Both the position numbers and the translations under genes were made by a program. The notes beneath the pieces were generated by a model. It was not told where the DNA came from. It ran no database searches and saw only the letters and a list, made by a program, of their open reading frames with translations. From positions 434,001 to 498,000 of the forward strand of contig JACATO010000974.1 of the NCBI GenBank assembly GCA_018389105.1: DNA of 64,000 nucleotides, read 5' to 3'. Shown piece by piece: positions 1 through 11,493 of the stretch. Source of the stretch: Nautilus pompilius (Eukaryota > Mollusca > Cephalopoda > Nautilida > Nautilidae). Position 1 is the stretch's first letter. Every line of letters starts with the position of its first letter.

Positions 1-1267
1 ATGTTTTTTTTTTTTTTCATGTGTGATTATATATATATATGAACATTTAGGTAGGCAAATAATCACTGTACACTATTACCATGCCAAAAACAAGCACATC
101 CTGTGATGGTTTTCTATTTACCTGAAGTTATGCTTAGACTATAACCAAATGATAATGATAAATTTCTGAAGATTAACATTTTCTCATGGATTTATAGATA
201 ATAATATTGCAAAGTTCACCAAGGCAAATCAATCAATGATGCAGCAAACCAACCAGAAAAGCATTCAGCACTGATGTCATGATAAGAATGTGCCATTACT
301 TACCATCAGAATTATCTTGGTGACATTGCCCATGCAATTAAAATGAGCGAAAGAATAGCCTCAATGATTTAGCTCATAAAAAGCCTCTTTGTTCCATAAG
401 AATAAAATGCTTCATAACATCTGGTCAAAAAATATCTGGCAAAAGTCTCAAATGCTGGCAAGTGTATTCTCCTCTGAGTCCACATTCTCTCAATTCACAT
501 CTGGAGGGCCACCTGGGTTTGGTGAAGACCTAATAAAAAGCCTCAGTGCCTTTAGCCCACAAATAAACTATGGACACAAGAGCATCAAGGTATTGGCTAC
601 AATTCGGCAAGGTGCATGAGCAAAAACGAGACTTAACTGTCCATGGAAACATGTCTGATTTCCAAAATTCTTGACAGGAGAATCAACACTTACATTCAGT
701 TCTTGAGGTGGTGAAAGAACTGGCAGTTTCCCTTTCCCCATCTTGAGCACTGGCAGATAGGTCAGCCCAGCTAAACTTCAGATATACCAGTGACTGGAAT
801 GAGTACCTCCTACTAATCAATGTATTTTGAAAATCCACTGGAAGTAAACTTTTCTTTCTTCTTCCAAAATAGTAATATAATATTGATATATTTAAACATT
901 TAAAAAATAGGCTTATGTTTTAAAAAAAAACCAACAAAAAATGCAGTTCATATTTCTCTTCATAATGTTTTTTTTATATATTTATTAATTTGTTCTCACT
1001 GCAAAAAAAGCATCCAACTAATTATTTATATCCTTTTATTGCTAAGCAATTCACAGTTCAGATATTGGTGCCATGTATACACATAGCAGTAGATAACTTT
1101 ACTTTCAGGAAAAAATATCCTTATTTAGTTCAGGGAGGGTATCTACACAAGAGGAACGAAATCGCACATAAAGATGATTAAACATTACATTATGTGCAAG
1201 GTCATTAACGAATAACAACTGAATGTGTGTGTTTTTTTTTTAGAAAATATGGTTTGTTTTTAACAGG
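1..1267. other. AT-rich non-coding stretch
   Basis: It opens with a T-run (4-17) and a (TA)n tract at 28-40. The only departure from AT-rich background is a GC-richer island at about 470-795, which includes an exon-like segment on the minus strand at 694-793 (described as a finding). Open frames here are short and unremarkable for this base composition. I see no RNA gene. Confidence 0.5.
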
Positions 1268-1474
1268 AGAGTACTGGACTACTAAGGTCAGGGACCTAAG
1301 TTAGAATCCTGCTAAGGAATGACTTAGTTTGGTACCTCCTGGCATGGTTGCTTCTCACTTTTTTTCCTCAACAAGTTGGCAATGTGGATTTCCTCTGGGC
1401 ACTCCAATTTCCTCCAACACTAAAAAGAACGAAGAGTTCTAGAAAGGATTTTCCTGCCAAAGTTGGAAATTCTA
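1268..1474 (+). mobile_element. tRNA-derived SINE copy
   Basis: A tRNA-like head ('gtactggactactaagg', B-box-like 'agttagaatcc') is followed by 'catggttgcttctcac', then a central block 'ggatttcctctgggcactcc', and a tail 'gattttcctgccaaagttgg'. The same order of blocks recurs at 17961-18200 and in several minus-strand copies, which defines the family. The central block resembles conserved blocks found in many metazoan SINEs. No flanking target-site duplication was identified with certainty. Confidence 0.6.
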
Positions 1475-2324
1475 TGCATTTATTTTGATTTGATAAAGTT
1501 GAAATTTTCAGTAAACTCAAGACATTACACAAAATTTTTCAAAAAAGGAACAGTGGTGGGGTGGAGAGAGATTAAAAACATCGGAATAAGTAACCGCCAT
1601 AAAACAGCGTGCAAATCAGTCACCCAATTGTATGCAAAAAAATCTTAATAAAAGAAAAGGTCTGGAAAGTTTTTTTTTTTATATATATATATAACCTAAG
1701 CATGCCTAACAAAACAAGAGCTATACTAAATTTTACAAAACATTTATTCAGACAAGTTGTTCTACACTATTTGCACCTCTTTATGCATGAATTTCATGAG
1801 GTTTTGTATCCTTGCCTAGTTGAAATTTTGCCCCAGATGCAAGGGCAGCCTTCAGTTGTTCTTTATCAGTGTTTACACTTGTGCTGCCCATTCTTTGAAG
1901 ACCAGTGAAGCTGCTCACGGTCTTGATGTCTCTTCCATTTAGTTTTGGCTATATGAAAAAAATGTGACTTTCAGAATGTGTTGCAAAATTAAAGGTAATC
2001 CTCATAAAACAAGATTGAGCAGCAAAGGATGAATACCAGCTTGCAGGTGTACAAAATTGTAGCCCATCCAAAAAGAAAAACAATGTGAAATGCTGGAATT
2101 TAAAGTCTTCAGAGATAAGAACAGATGCTAATTTTATCAAGGTTTTCCTCAACCAACTCTTGTGCTTTTGTCACTTCTGCAGATCTTATTGAGCTCTATT
2201 AGTGAGGGGTTTTATTTATGTCACTTAATGCAGCCAATGAAGAATCCACTGCGTGTTTCACTGCTCAAATTCATGGCAATTTTTACATGAACCTAAGGAA
2301 ACTTCATTATAGTACTGAGTATTT
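1475..2324. other. AT-rich non-coding stretch
   Basis: Contains a T10 run followed by (AT)6 at 1670-1692. Nothing else recognisable: open frames are at background length and no repeat family member was found. Confidence 0.5.
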
Positions 2325-2378
2325 GGTGACTCAGTGGTTAGCTTACTAAACTTCCAAGGCTGAGAACCTTGAGACTGT
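2325..2378 (+). repeat. tRNA-like SINE head fragment
   Basis: The sequence 'ggtgactcagtggttagc' has the spacing of a pol III A box, and 'gctgagaaccttgag' lies where a B box would be. The rest of a tRNA cloverleaf and the SINE body are missing, so this reads as a truncated SINE head rather than a functional tRNA gene. Confidence 0.4.
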
Positions 2379-3607
2379 TTTACTTTGACAAAACTAAACT
2401 GCTGAAACAAATTTGGATACATCCCAAAACCAATCAAACCATCAGAAAAAATTTTATTTTGGTTTTCCTCATAGCAAGCTTGCTGACATTTCTCCTTAGA
2501 TCAAGTTATTTTGCCATCCAACTTACATCAAAGAACTTCTTGCTTGTTAGTTTTGGTCAGCCAAACTCAAAGAATCGCAGGGAGAAGATCTGCACAGACC
2601 AAGTCTTTATATTTTTTTTTTGGTTTTATCTTCTACCAAAGTCTGGCTAATGTTCTGCTCCAAAATAATTTGAATTTGTATAGTACAATAATAAAATAAG
2701 AAAATTTAATTTCTGTCAATATTTTTTCACCCTCCAGAAATCTTAAAATATTAGGAGTTCTAGAGCAGTAACAGTTTGCACAATCACATGATAAACTTTA
2801 ACCAATGCTACCAGGAGATATCAACATTGCAGCAGCTTTAACTATAATTTCTTAATTTTAGAGTGAACAAAGATGTCTCTTACGTGCTTAAATAACAAGA
2901 TTCATACAAGTACTCAAGTGTAAAGTTTCAACAATATTTCTACATTGACCAATGTGGTTAAAAAGATTTGAACTGTATGCACATCCTCTACTTAAGCGAT
3001 AATTAACAAGTTCTAATCTTTTTTTATTATTTACAGTAGGTGGGGAGGCACAAATGCAATTTGTTGCAGATTGCTACAACAGTCTATTTCTAAGGATGGA
3101 ACCTTATTTTTGTGTGGGTTTTTTTTTTGGCTAACTGGTAGATTACTTGCCACTTTCAAAATGTTTCATTATTTAAATTAGCAAATTTTTTCCCCCTCCA
3201 AATAGTTGCATAATCAAAGATTATTTTCAGTAAACTAATAGTATAACAGCATAAAATCGATACTACAATGCAAAAAAACTGTGCCGCATGACAAGCAATA
3301 ATCAGACAAGTGAAGCTCTCTAGGCATTGAGTCACCTTATAAAAAGAGAAGACAAAATAAAAGGGGGCCATCACAAAGTTCGTTAGTTTGCTTACTACTA
3401 ACATCATGATGAGCAATGGACCTACTTTCTGTAAATACCACATCACCAATAAGTTTCAATTCTTAATTTTATAGAACTACTGAAAAATTGATTTTAGTCA
3501 CTGATTATAAAACAACAGTTCATTAAGGCTGCAGCATCCAAGCATGGATTGGGAATAAGTTAATTATTGAAGCAGTATTTTGTTTCCTATCTTACTCTTT
3601 ATCACCA
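2379..3607. other. AT-rich non-coding stretch
   Basis: Low-complexity AT-rich sequence with T- and A-runs. A 97-codon minus-strand frame at 3156-3449 is hydrophobic and Phe/Ile-rich, as expected from AT-rich DNA, and I do not support it as a gene. Confidence 0.45.
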
Positions 3608-3690
3608 GCCAGCTGCGTGAGTCTTTTTCCTCCCACAACTGAAAATAAAGAATTCTAGTGAGGACTGTCACTCGTGGCTGCCCATGCTAA
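3608..3690 (+). repeat. SINE tail fragment
   Basis: 'ttcctcccacaactgaaaataaagaattctagtgagga' matches the distal part of the SINE at 17961-18200 ('acctcccacatctaa...ttctagtaagga'). The head is missing, so this is a 5'-truncated or decayed copy. Confidence 0.45.
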
Positions 3691-6600
3691 GTGGTTATGC
3701 AAGCCACTCAGTATGTAAGCAAACAGTCCCTAATCTTGTAATCAATATAGGGGTCTTCAACTCCAAAAAAATTAATAAATCACTAATTTTGAAATTATGT
3801 CTACTAAAAAATGTTCACCATAAAAAAACTATAACAGCACAGACATGTTTATCTAGTGTCAAAACATCTTAACTACAGAGTCCAATCTTATTCAATTGAT
3901 AGTGAACTACTATGAAAAAATAATAAGATCTTACCTTTCAGATAATGTAATCTTAAATATTTTAATAAAGCAATATTCTTTAAAGTTTCAACCTCTATTT
4001 TTAAAATGAACAAACTGAAAATATATGGAAACCAAACTTCAAACAAAACAATGATAGGAGATAATGCAAATGTTCCTACATTTATATTTTCAAGTGACTA
4101 ATCATGTGTTCAAACTTTGAAAACATGTGAACAAAGGATAGCAGCTTTCTATAAAACTCACATTTTCCTTTATGCAGGGAGATAACAATGTTTTACCTAT
4201 TTCTGGCTTTGTTCACCATAGTTCAGTTAAAAAGATATATATATATATAATTGTAGTATGGAATCAATGTTGCAAAAAAATGGCTTTGCAAATACTGAGG
4301 ATACATATTCAGAACAGAATGCTTGCTTTACACACCACTGGCCACAATAAAGTATCTACTACAATATTAAGAAGCAAAAGTTGTTTCAGTTTAAGTTGTT
4401 TTTACAAATAAATAATGATACAAAAATACAGAAATATAGTGACTAAAAGATGAACTGGTGTCCATTTAAAGATTTAAAAAGCTTTCTTTTAAAAAAAAAT
4501 TGAAACTCAAATGTGCTAAGGGTTCATGGCTCTGTAATATTCATAGATTTTATTTGAAGTAGAAAAAATAGTTTTCATGCAATTTCAGACAAATAATACT
4601 ATGAATTCTGTTAAATAAAAATTTGAAGACCTTTAACATTATCAAGAGGCTCAAATGGAAATGTGGAAGAATAAGAAATCTCATTTTTTAAAAAAAAAAC
4701 ACAAAAATCAAATTTAAAAACTTTCCATACTCAAGTATATGATTTCAATATTATTTACAAAATAAAACAAAAATAGTTGATTAGTTTTATATTATACAAA
4801 ATGCAGAATTTTGATATGTAATATCGTAATATCACCTCATGACAACAGTAACCTTTTCATCTAGTTCACATTAACACATATTTCATGAAATCAAAACTTT
4901 ACTTTTTGTTTTAAATTATTAACCATCAAAATATGGCTACTGCATCTTTTATAAAAGTTTTTGACTTGTAGTTAGGTGTTTCAGCTCTGGTCCTTCCTAA
5001 GTTTTTGATCAGAGTATACAACAAATTAATAGAGAACAAAAAACAAGGAAACTATTTTGAAATTAAAAATACCACCATACTACTAATTTGTTACACCTAC
5101 CCTATAGGTGGTTTCACACATATTTCAATTAATATTTTAAATAAAATCTTGAAATAAATGAAACTCCAAACATTTTCACCTGTCTCTTCTTTTGCAGCAC
5201 TCCAATTATTTGGGCCAAAGTGAGCCAGTCAATCATTATTGCTCATGAGGTCAAATCTTTTCAAGTCTAGTTTTAAGAATTCTCTCCATTGTAAATAAAT
5301 TATACCAGAGTTAAACTCAGCACAAAATATATTTACATATTCAGCCAAGATGTCAATATATAGTGTCAAAGTTTAGACAAAAAAAAAAAACAATTCCTTC
5401 TTTACATCAAAGCAGAAATAGCAGGTGAGTGAGTGTAAAATTTAGGGAAAAAAAACAATTTTTTCCTACAGAAAGCTTCAAGTCAATCCTGAATTGCCAA
5501 GAATTTAAACCCTATATCAATTTTCATAACATAAAATTCTCTTTACAATTTCTTTCTGCATTGTTCAAACCATCCACCATTTCTTTCATACTTTTTAAAA
5601 TCCACACATTCAAGAAATGTCCTTTTCAACCAGTATATTGTTTAATCATTCACTAATAACTGACTGAAACTCGAACATGCACAAGGCAGCACTGTCCAAT
5701 TTGAAACTAAAACATGGAAAAGTCATACAGTTTTAACCCTTTAAATAATGAAGCCCATTAAAAGATATTTTTGCAGAAAAGTGATGCAACAAGCCAACAT
5801 TATAAAAGTTCAATTCAAAGTCGCCACTTTGCATGTAATTGAGCATCAATCAGATACACTGATGAGCAATACCAACATTACTGAATTAGGGATATAGATA
5901 AGCTCTCTGTAATAGTCAGAACTGAAAATTACAGCAGATATAGAAGTACATTTTCATTTTTAGGGAAAGGTATAACCAAAAATGGAATGGAGAAATTTTG
6001 TAATGCTAAATTGGAAATTATAAATACAACTTTGCTGAGATTAGATGTCAATTATTTGTCTTGCAGGAAACTCTAGTATATCAATTTTTTTAAAAAACAG
6101 AAAGGAGATTAAATCATGAATTAATTAATATTATTTTTTTTTATTTTCATCATTAAAATGAAGTAGCCACTCAAAACAAACTAAATATAACAAATTTTCC
6201 ATATACAGTATTTAACATATTAACCTAAAATTAGCATTTAACCTGGTGTTTTGCATTTGGGCCAAGCTATTAATCTATAATTTACAATTTTTTTTGGCAA
6301 AGAGAAGAAAAGCAGCCACACACACACGCACATGCGTGTGATCAGATTACATAACACTTAAGTAACATCCATATAAATGTTTTTCTGAAGTAAATATATT
6401 TCAAGGAATTTTTTTAAAATGTCGAATCAAAACCAATTCTTACGCTGAATGGAAAATTAACCAGAACAAAATAAAATGATACACACCTTCCAGTTTAAAC
6501 AATATTGCATCATTGCTCCTGAATTGAATATCAGGAAAAGGTAAAGCCACAAAACAAACTAGAATGAGTCAGCTACTGTTTGCATCTTTGGGAAGGAGTT

Positions 6601-8217
6601 AAACTAAGACATGCTGAAATATGTAATGATTGTCCACACATGACTTAAAACATGCTTCTCCACGTTTGACCCCAAGTTATGCTTTAGTGCCAAAAAGCTT
6701 TGCCACGACCAAGTTATGTACTTGACATCATAGCAAAGTAAATCATCGACAAACTGCTTGTCAAAAAAATTTTTTTTTGTAGACACCTGTACACATTTAC
6801 AGTTATTGAAGTACAGTAGAGAATCTACCAAACCCATTGATTTTTAGTTTATAATCTGTAAGCTAAAGACAGATGATATACTCCAACATTAAAAGAAAAA
6901 AGAAACATTCAGCAGCAAATAATAAGATGAGAAAAACTAACACAAACTAATGACTGTGATAAATGAATATATTAAAGGCAAAACATATTAAAAGAAGTTA
7001 TCATGCAAAACATTCCTATGCTTCCTTGCATAGATTACTGAAGATGTATTAAGTCTATTTTGTTGATCTTTCTTGTGATTTCCTTTTATCTGTAACATTC
7101 TCCTTTAAATTGACATGGTCTTCACATATAGCTATTATGCTCATCAAAACTCTGCATTATTACTGACAAATGTGTTTAGCCAAGCTTGACACTCAAAATG
7201 TGAACAACAGTAAAATGATATGAAAGGATATAACTAAGCAATAGTTTTTGACATATCTGGGTAAAACTATAATGGTTGGCAGAAACAGCTAGTTTACATT
7301 AACAAACATTTTGTAGTTTCTATAAATCTACACAAAGGCAAAAGGAAATTTGGCATCAAACTTGGTCAACAAATGCTCAATGTCAAGAAATGCAAAATTA
7401 TTAACACATTAAACTGAACACAATTGAGCTTATGTACCTCCTCAAAATAAAGCTTGTAAATGTCTACTATGTCTATGTTCCAAACAAAAATTAATAATAA
7501 ATAAATAAAATTACCACATTACAACATGCTGAAATTAACTAAGATACTTCTATGCAATATTCGCATGAATATCTAAAGACTCACAATTATAAATAAAGCC
7601 ACCTTTTCCCCTAATAGGACACCAGTATTTTCAAACAAGACTATTCTCTCCATTTACACTAAATAACTAAGAATTATCAAATTCTTATTATGTGCTTTAT
7701 ATTAATTCATGAGCTTCAACAATATAGTTAGTTTTTAAAACAATCAAACTGTAAATAGCACAAAGAACATCTGAAGCAATGTTTTAGCAAACTGTCACCA
7801 TCTAGTAAAGATATTTCACAGTGAAGCCATTAAATTGTTTACAAAAGATATTTATTTTGCATATACAGTGTTAGCCATGTTAAGTATTCTCACTTACAGA
7901 TAATAGATAATTACAACTGGAATTTATCATGAGTTTGTCTGGACTGGACAATCATTAGTATATGCAAGTTTCTCTATCTTTGCTGCAAATTTCAAATTTG
8001 GAAGAACTTCCATGCTTCTCAGTTAATTCATCTGTAAAGTTCATGGTTGTATGAATAAGTTACGTACATCTATTTTGAGTTTATACCAGCTCAGGCTGAA
8101 AATGAGGCCAAGGGTCTCAACAAAAAAAGGGGTAGGCAGATTAGAATAAAAGCACGTGGACCAAGAGCTATGACTACAGCTAAACTAATTACTAAACAAA
8201 AGAACCCACAAAATATT
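3691..8217. other. AT-rich non-coding stretch
   Basis: About 4.5 kb of AT-rich sequence with an (AT)n tract at 4235-4249 and a CA/TG-rich patch at 6319-6340. On the minus strand, 3935-4014 has a good-looking acceptor and donor with an open frame. Pairs of this kind are expected by chance at this base composition, so I do not call it an exon. No transposase similarity or RNA gene seen. Confidence 0.45.
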
Positions 8218-8223
8218 TTTATT
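8218..8223 (-). promoter_or_regulatory. possible polyadenylation signal AATAAA
   Basis: On the minus strand AATAAA lies about 115 bases after the stop codon of the candidate terminal exon at 8339-8395, a normal distance for a short 3' UTR. The hexamer is common in AT-rich DNA, so its value is only as support for the exon chain. Confidence 0.3.
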
Positions 8224-8338
8224 ACAGGTGTAAAAACAATCAACAAAACAAAAAACAACTAAAGGAAACACATGAAGAATAAGAAACCATGACGATTAGA
8301 TCTACTAGAAATCGGCAAACACAGACAAATATATTACA

Positions 8339-8395
8339 CTACTGCTGCATTACTGTACCACCCATTTGCTTGAGAGATACTTTCACATTGGGATT
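8339..8395 (-). CDS. candidate terminal coding exon (exon chain, last)
   Basis: Minus-strand frame reading NPNVKVSLKQMGGTVMQQ then TAG. It starts in phase 0 directly after an AG, which fits the phase-0 end of the candidate exon at 9124-9195 across a 728-base intron. An AATAAA follows about 115 bases after the stop. Base composition is richer in G and C than the flanks. The acceptor has a weak pyrimidine tract, which is the main doubt. I do not recognise the protein. What supports it is the unbroken phase across four consecutive segments, not any single splice site. Chance assembly of AT-rich pseudo-exons remains possible. Confidence 0.33.
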   Translation of the reverse strand, partial: NPNVKVSLKQMGGTVMQQ

Positions 8396-8605
8396 CTTGT
8401 TTCAATTCATGCTCTTAATATCTTAAATCTGCATAAAAGATTTAAACTCGTGTCAAATGCAACGTTTCAAAACTAAAAGTAATCCTAAATTTCAAACAAT
8501 CCTAAAATCCTGAACATGTTTAAATTTGAATATTATCCAATATAGATCCCCCCTCCTCTTCTCTCTTCATTAACCAGTATTTCAAAGATTCATCGACTTT
8601 ATAGA

Positions 8606-8660
8606 AATGTTCAAATAAAACCCAGCTGGATACATTTACAGCTGGGTTTTATATGAAATC
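8606..8660. repeat. palindromic MITE copy with perfect 14-bp stem
   Basis: Bases 8615-8628 and 8639-8652 are exact reverse complements (ATAAAACCCAGCTG) around a 10-base loop. The outer bases 'gttcaaat' and 'atgaaatcc' match the longer copies at 42655-42730 and 57651-57728, so this is a shortened member of that palindromic family. A structured-RNA role is not implied. Confidence 0.55.
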
Positions 8661-9123
8661 CATCATACATTTGTAATAAATATTTACTTTCTATTCATAA
8701 CCATTAATCATTGTTGAAAAATAATGATCAACATTACTTGAAATAGAATTATACTGTGTGTGCATATGAACCACCTTAACTAAGTCTCAAATAACCACAC
8801 AAGAACATACAACGATAAGCAGGTATTTTTCACAATTCTTTGGCTGGGAGAGGATACTTCACAAATTGCAGTGGCTTTTAAACTTTTCTACAATTAAAAT
8901 GTATAATTAAAGAAAGAAAAACAGTTATACATATATACTTACTATCATTCTGCTGATGCAAAAGTTACTGTACAAATAGAAGAGTTTTTTTTTTTCATAT
9001 AGAGCTATTATTGTTCAAAAAACCACCCACCCCTTTTGAGAAAAATTACTAAGCAATCGCCATCTGTCGCAGTAAACAGGAAAGCTAGAACCTACATTTT
9101 CATGTCCCAAGCCAGTGACTCAC
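8661..9123. other. AT-rich intron-like stretch
   Basis: Lies between two candidate exons of the minus-strand chain. It includes a T10 run near 8985 and nothing else recognised. Confidence 0.4.
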
Positions 9124-9195
9124 CTTATCATTGCTAGCTATTGTATAAAGTGACACCACTAAAGTGTGTCTCAGCCTAAGTCGATTGGTACAGTT
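9124..9195 (-). CDS. candidate internal coding exon (exon chain, third)
   Basis: A 24-codon minus-strand frame, NCTNRLRLRHTLVVSLYTIA followed by SNDK. It is preceded by a pyrimidine/TG-rich acceptor ending '...tttgtgtgtacag' and followed by a strong donor AAG|GTGAGT. Phase 0 at both ends fits the neighbouring candidates at 9544-9601 (348-base intron) and 8339-8395. The frame stays open upstream of the acceptor for a further 12 codons, so the true 5' boundary could be further out. The mix of charged and hydrophobic residues is not that expected of translated AT-rich noise. Family not recognised. Confidence 0.38.
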
Positions 9196-9543
9196 CTGTA
9201 CACACAAATCTGTGTATACTTCCCACATCTCGACTCAGGCAAGCTTTTCTTAGTCACATTTTTTAAGGGAAGGGAAACGTATATAAATAGTATATGCAAA
9301 ATGCATTGCAAACATCAGACAAGATGAAACAGAAGGTAAGTGGATAAGAAGATGAAATAAAGGAAAATAGGTCAAAGTTCTCAATATCAACAAATGACTT
9401 AGTTCTCTAAAAACAGGATGTATTCTGCCAGCCAGATAAATCTCTATGAAAGGGGTAAGTCAAACACAGATACTAAAAAGATAGCAACAGTAAATCTTAG
9501 ACATCAGATAATGCTAGAAGCAGCATAAAAATTCAGTTCTTAC

Positions 9544-9601
9544 CAATACATTTATGAATTCTCTACACATTTGGTTTAATTTGGCTTGGTCATCATAATT
9601 T
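9544..9601 (-). CDS. candidate internal coding exon (exon chain, second)
   Basis: A minus-strand frame reading NYDDQAKLNQMCREFINVL, ending at the donor TTG|GTAAGA. One leading base completes a codon begun by the exon at 11384-11493. An alternative acceptor ten bases further out (to 9611) also stays in frame if the previous exon ends at its earlier donor, adding GVYR. Both solutions keep the reading frame through to the stop at 8339. The residue composition is soluble and helix-like. No domain recognised. Confidence 0.36.
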
Positions 9602-9844
9602 CTATAAACCCCTTTAAGGTTTTAGTGCAAAGAAAAGCTGACTGCATGTACTTAGTAATATGCATGAAAATATTTAAACAAACAAAAAAGTAAAAGGCAA
9701 GATGAATGTAGACAAAATATATATATCATACAAGAAGGCTAAAAACAGCTTCTGAAGTCTTTTAGCCAAATTACAAACTGAAATAGATTGCCATTTAGGC
9801 AAATCTCTAAATTATTAGTCAAAAATTTTCTGTTAGGGCCGTAC

Positions 9845-9955
9845 AGTATTCCAGTGCTAATATCCTAGTTCACTTCCCTTGGCATACCACCCTAGCATTG
9901 TTTCTTTTCACTATTCTTTATCAGCTAGCTGCAAAAGAAAGTTTCTGCAACATTT
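9845..9955 (+). repeat. SINE 5' half
   Basis: 'gtacagtattccagtgc' then 'cctagcattgtttcttttcac' and 'tatcagctagctg' follow the block order of the SINE at 17961-18200. The distal half is not recognisable. Confidence 0.4.
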
Positions 9956-10432
9956 AAGAATGAAAGGCTATAGGGAGACTTTTGCTATTGTACACAACTA
10001 CATGAATGCTGCAGTGAGACTAAGCAACTCATACAATCTGATGCTGAAGGAGGGTCTGGGCAGCCACCAGCACCTAACATTGCTCTCCTGATAGCTTCCA
10101 ATACCATTTTCAATTGACTATCAGTTGCTGTTAAAAACATTTCATTTAACACCAAATTTTTTTTTGTTTTAAATGAAAATGGCTTAATAAAGCTAAACTG
10201 TAAATGTCAGGAAAAGATTAGAAAGTTTTACAAAAATGGTTTAAATATACCACTCAGTTTGATGAAACAATTCAACAGAAAACAAAGAAACAGAATTATC
10301 ACATGCGATTAACTTTTAAAACTTTTCATTAATAAACACCAGCACAGATATGGAATAACATTTTCATATTTTAAGTATAGACATATATATATATATATCA
10401 GCAGTAGATGTATGGCCTCAGCTACATTTAAT
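9956..10432. other. AT-rich intron-like stretch
   Basis: Includes an (AT)n tract at 10383-10398. No gene seen. Confidence 0.45.
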
Positions 10433-10749
10433 CTTTATTACCACCTGGGGTACAAATGCACCAAATTACTCTCCAAATCTGTATTACTCAGCACAAATTG
10501 AGCCACAGGGGCCATGATTCAGTCAGTACCTTCCTCATTAATATAACCTTTTGTAATGACATTGAGCCATAGGGGCTATGATTCAGAAAATACAAGCTTT
10601 CTTTAATGACAAATCTGTATCACTCCAACCCCACGTGTTTTGCGCCATAAGTACATCGACTAAATAAACGGCCAGTTAAACAAATACTAACCAGTGCTTC
10701 TAGGCTGATATGCAGAAAATAAGAACTACAGTGACATATGGAGGGTTAA
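10433..10749 (+). repeat. interspersed repeat, copy A (ends GGGTTAA)
   Basis: Aligns along most of its length with 38007-38258. Shared words include 'aaatctgtatta.tcagca', 'taaccttttgtaat', 'ggccagtt.aaacaaat' and the terminal 'gagggttaa'. Copy A carries an internal duplication of about 62 bases: 'attgagccacaggggcc' near 10497 and 'attgagccataggggct' near 10559. The GGGTTAA end suggests a piggyBac-type (TTAA) element, but the other end is not clear. Confidence 0.55.
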
Positions 10750-11383
10750 ATATTAACCTTAAATCAGTGCAGCAGCAAAGTACTGTTTTAGAGTAAAGCA
10801 ATGATACACAAGAACAAAATTATCGTCTACAAACTGCTTGGATTAATTAAAATGGCTGAACCAAAACAATTTCATATCAAAGATTTCCTTCCTGAACCAT
10901 CACTAAAAATTAAATATAATATTAATGCTAAAGATGATTTAAAGATACCAATTCTATTTACAAAGCTCAACTGACAACCCATTTAATGAATATGCAATCC
11001 TGTTACAATAAACAATGTTTCTAAACATTTCTAATATTATGATTTATTTCAACTCCCTGACCCATAAAAAGTGTCATTCCATTTCAGATGGTAACAGTGT
11101 ACTAGGAACTAGCTGAAAAATCAACAAAACTGAAGAAATTTTTGCTGAATTGTAAACAGGTTCATAATTCATACTGTACTTGCATGAAGTCCACATTCAA
11201 GATGACAATGGATTACTGGAAAGAGGTTCAGCACAGATTCTCTGGAATGCTACCAGGTTCCAACCATTTAGATATAAAGAAAAATTTAAAGCCTAATTAC
11301 ATTAACAATGGTTTTTGGTTTTTAGAGAAGAAAATTATTTTCAAAAACAATAGCATGTAACTTTTGCATATGGAGACAGTAAC
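10750..11383. other. AT-rich intron-like stretch
   Basis: No repeat or gene recognised. Confidence 0.45.
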
Positions 11384-11493
11384 CTATGGTTTCCACTGTC
11401 AGTTTTAACTGTCATTAAACCAAGCAAGGAAGCTAACTTTGCCTCACCAAAAACTTGCTGTCCAGGAATTGTTCTGGCAACACATGCTGCCAC
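11384..11493 (-). CDS. candidate internal coding exon (exon chain, first)
   Basis: The minus-strand frame starts VAACVARTIPGQQVFGEAKL and continues ASLLGLMTVKTDSGNH. The acceptor is excellent, with a long pyrimidine tract (minus strand 'actttttctttctgttaaatcagttacag'). Two donors are possible: TAG|GTTACT at 11383 or the better-looking TTG|GTGAGG after codon 15. Each joins in frame to a matching acceptor near 9601-9611. GC is about 44 percent against roughly 33 percent around it. The run resembles a helical-repeat protein in feel, but I recognise no family. Upstream exons of this gene were not found. Confidence 0.4.

Noticed and set aside
2325-2378. tRNA gene
   Set aside because: A- and B-box-like words are present, but the acceptor stem and the rest of the cloverleaf are not; it matches the SINE head.
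3156-3449. 97-codon hydrophobic minus-strand frame with splice-like edges
   Set aside because: Phe/Ile/Leu-rich content is what AT-rich DNA gives. If spliced from the exon-like segment at 3935-4014 the phase would change to a different frame, so the hydrophobic reading is not coherent.
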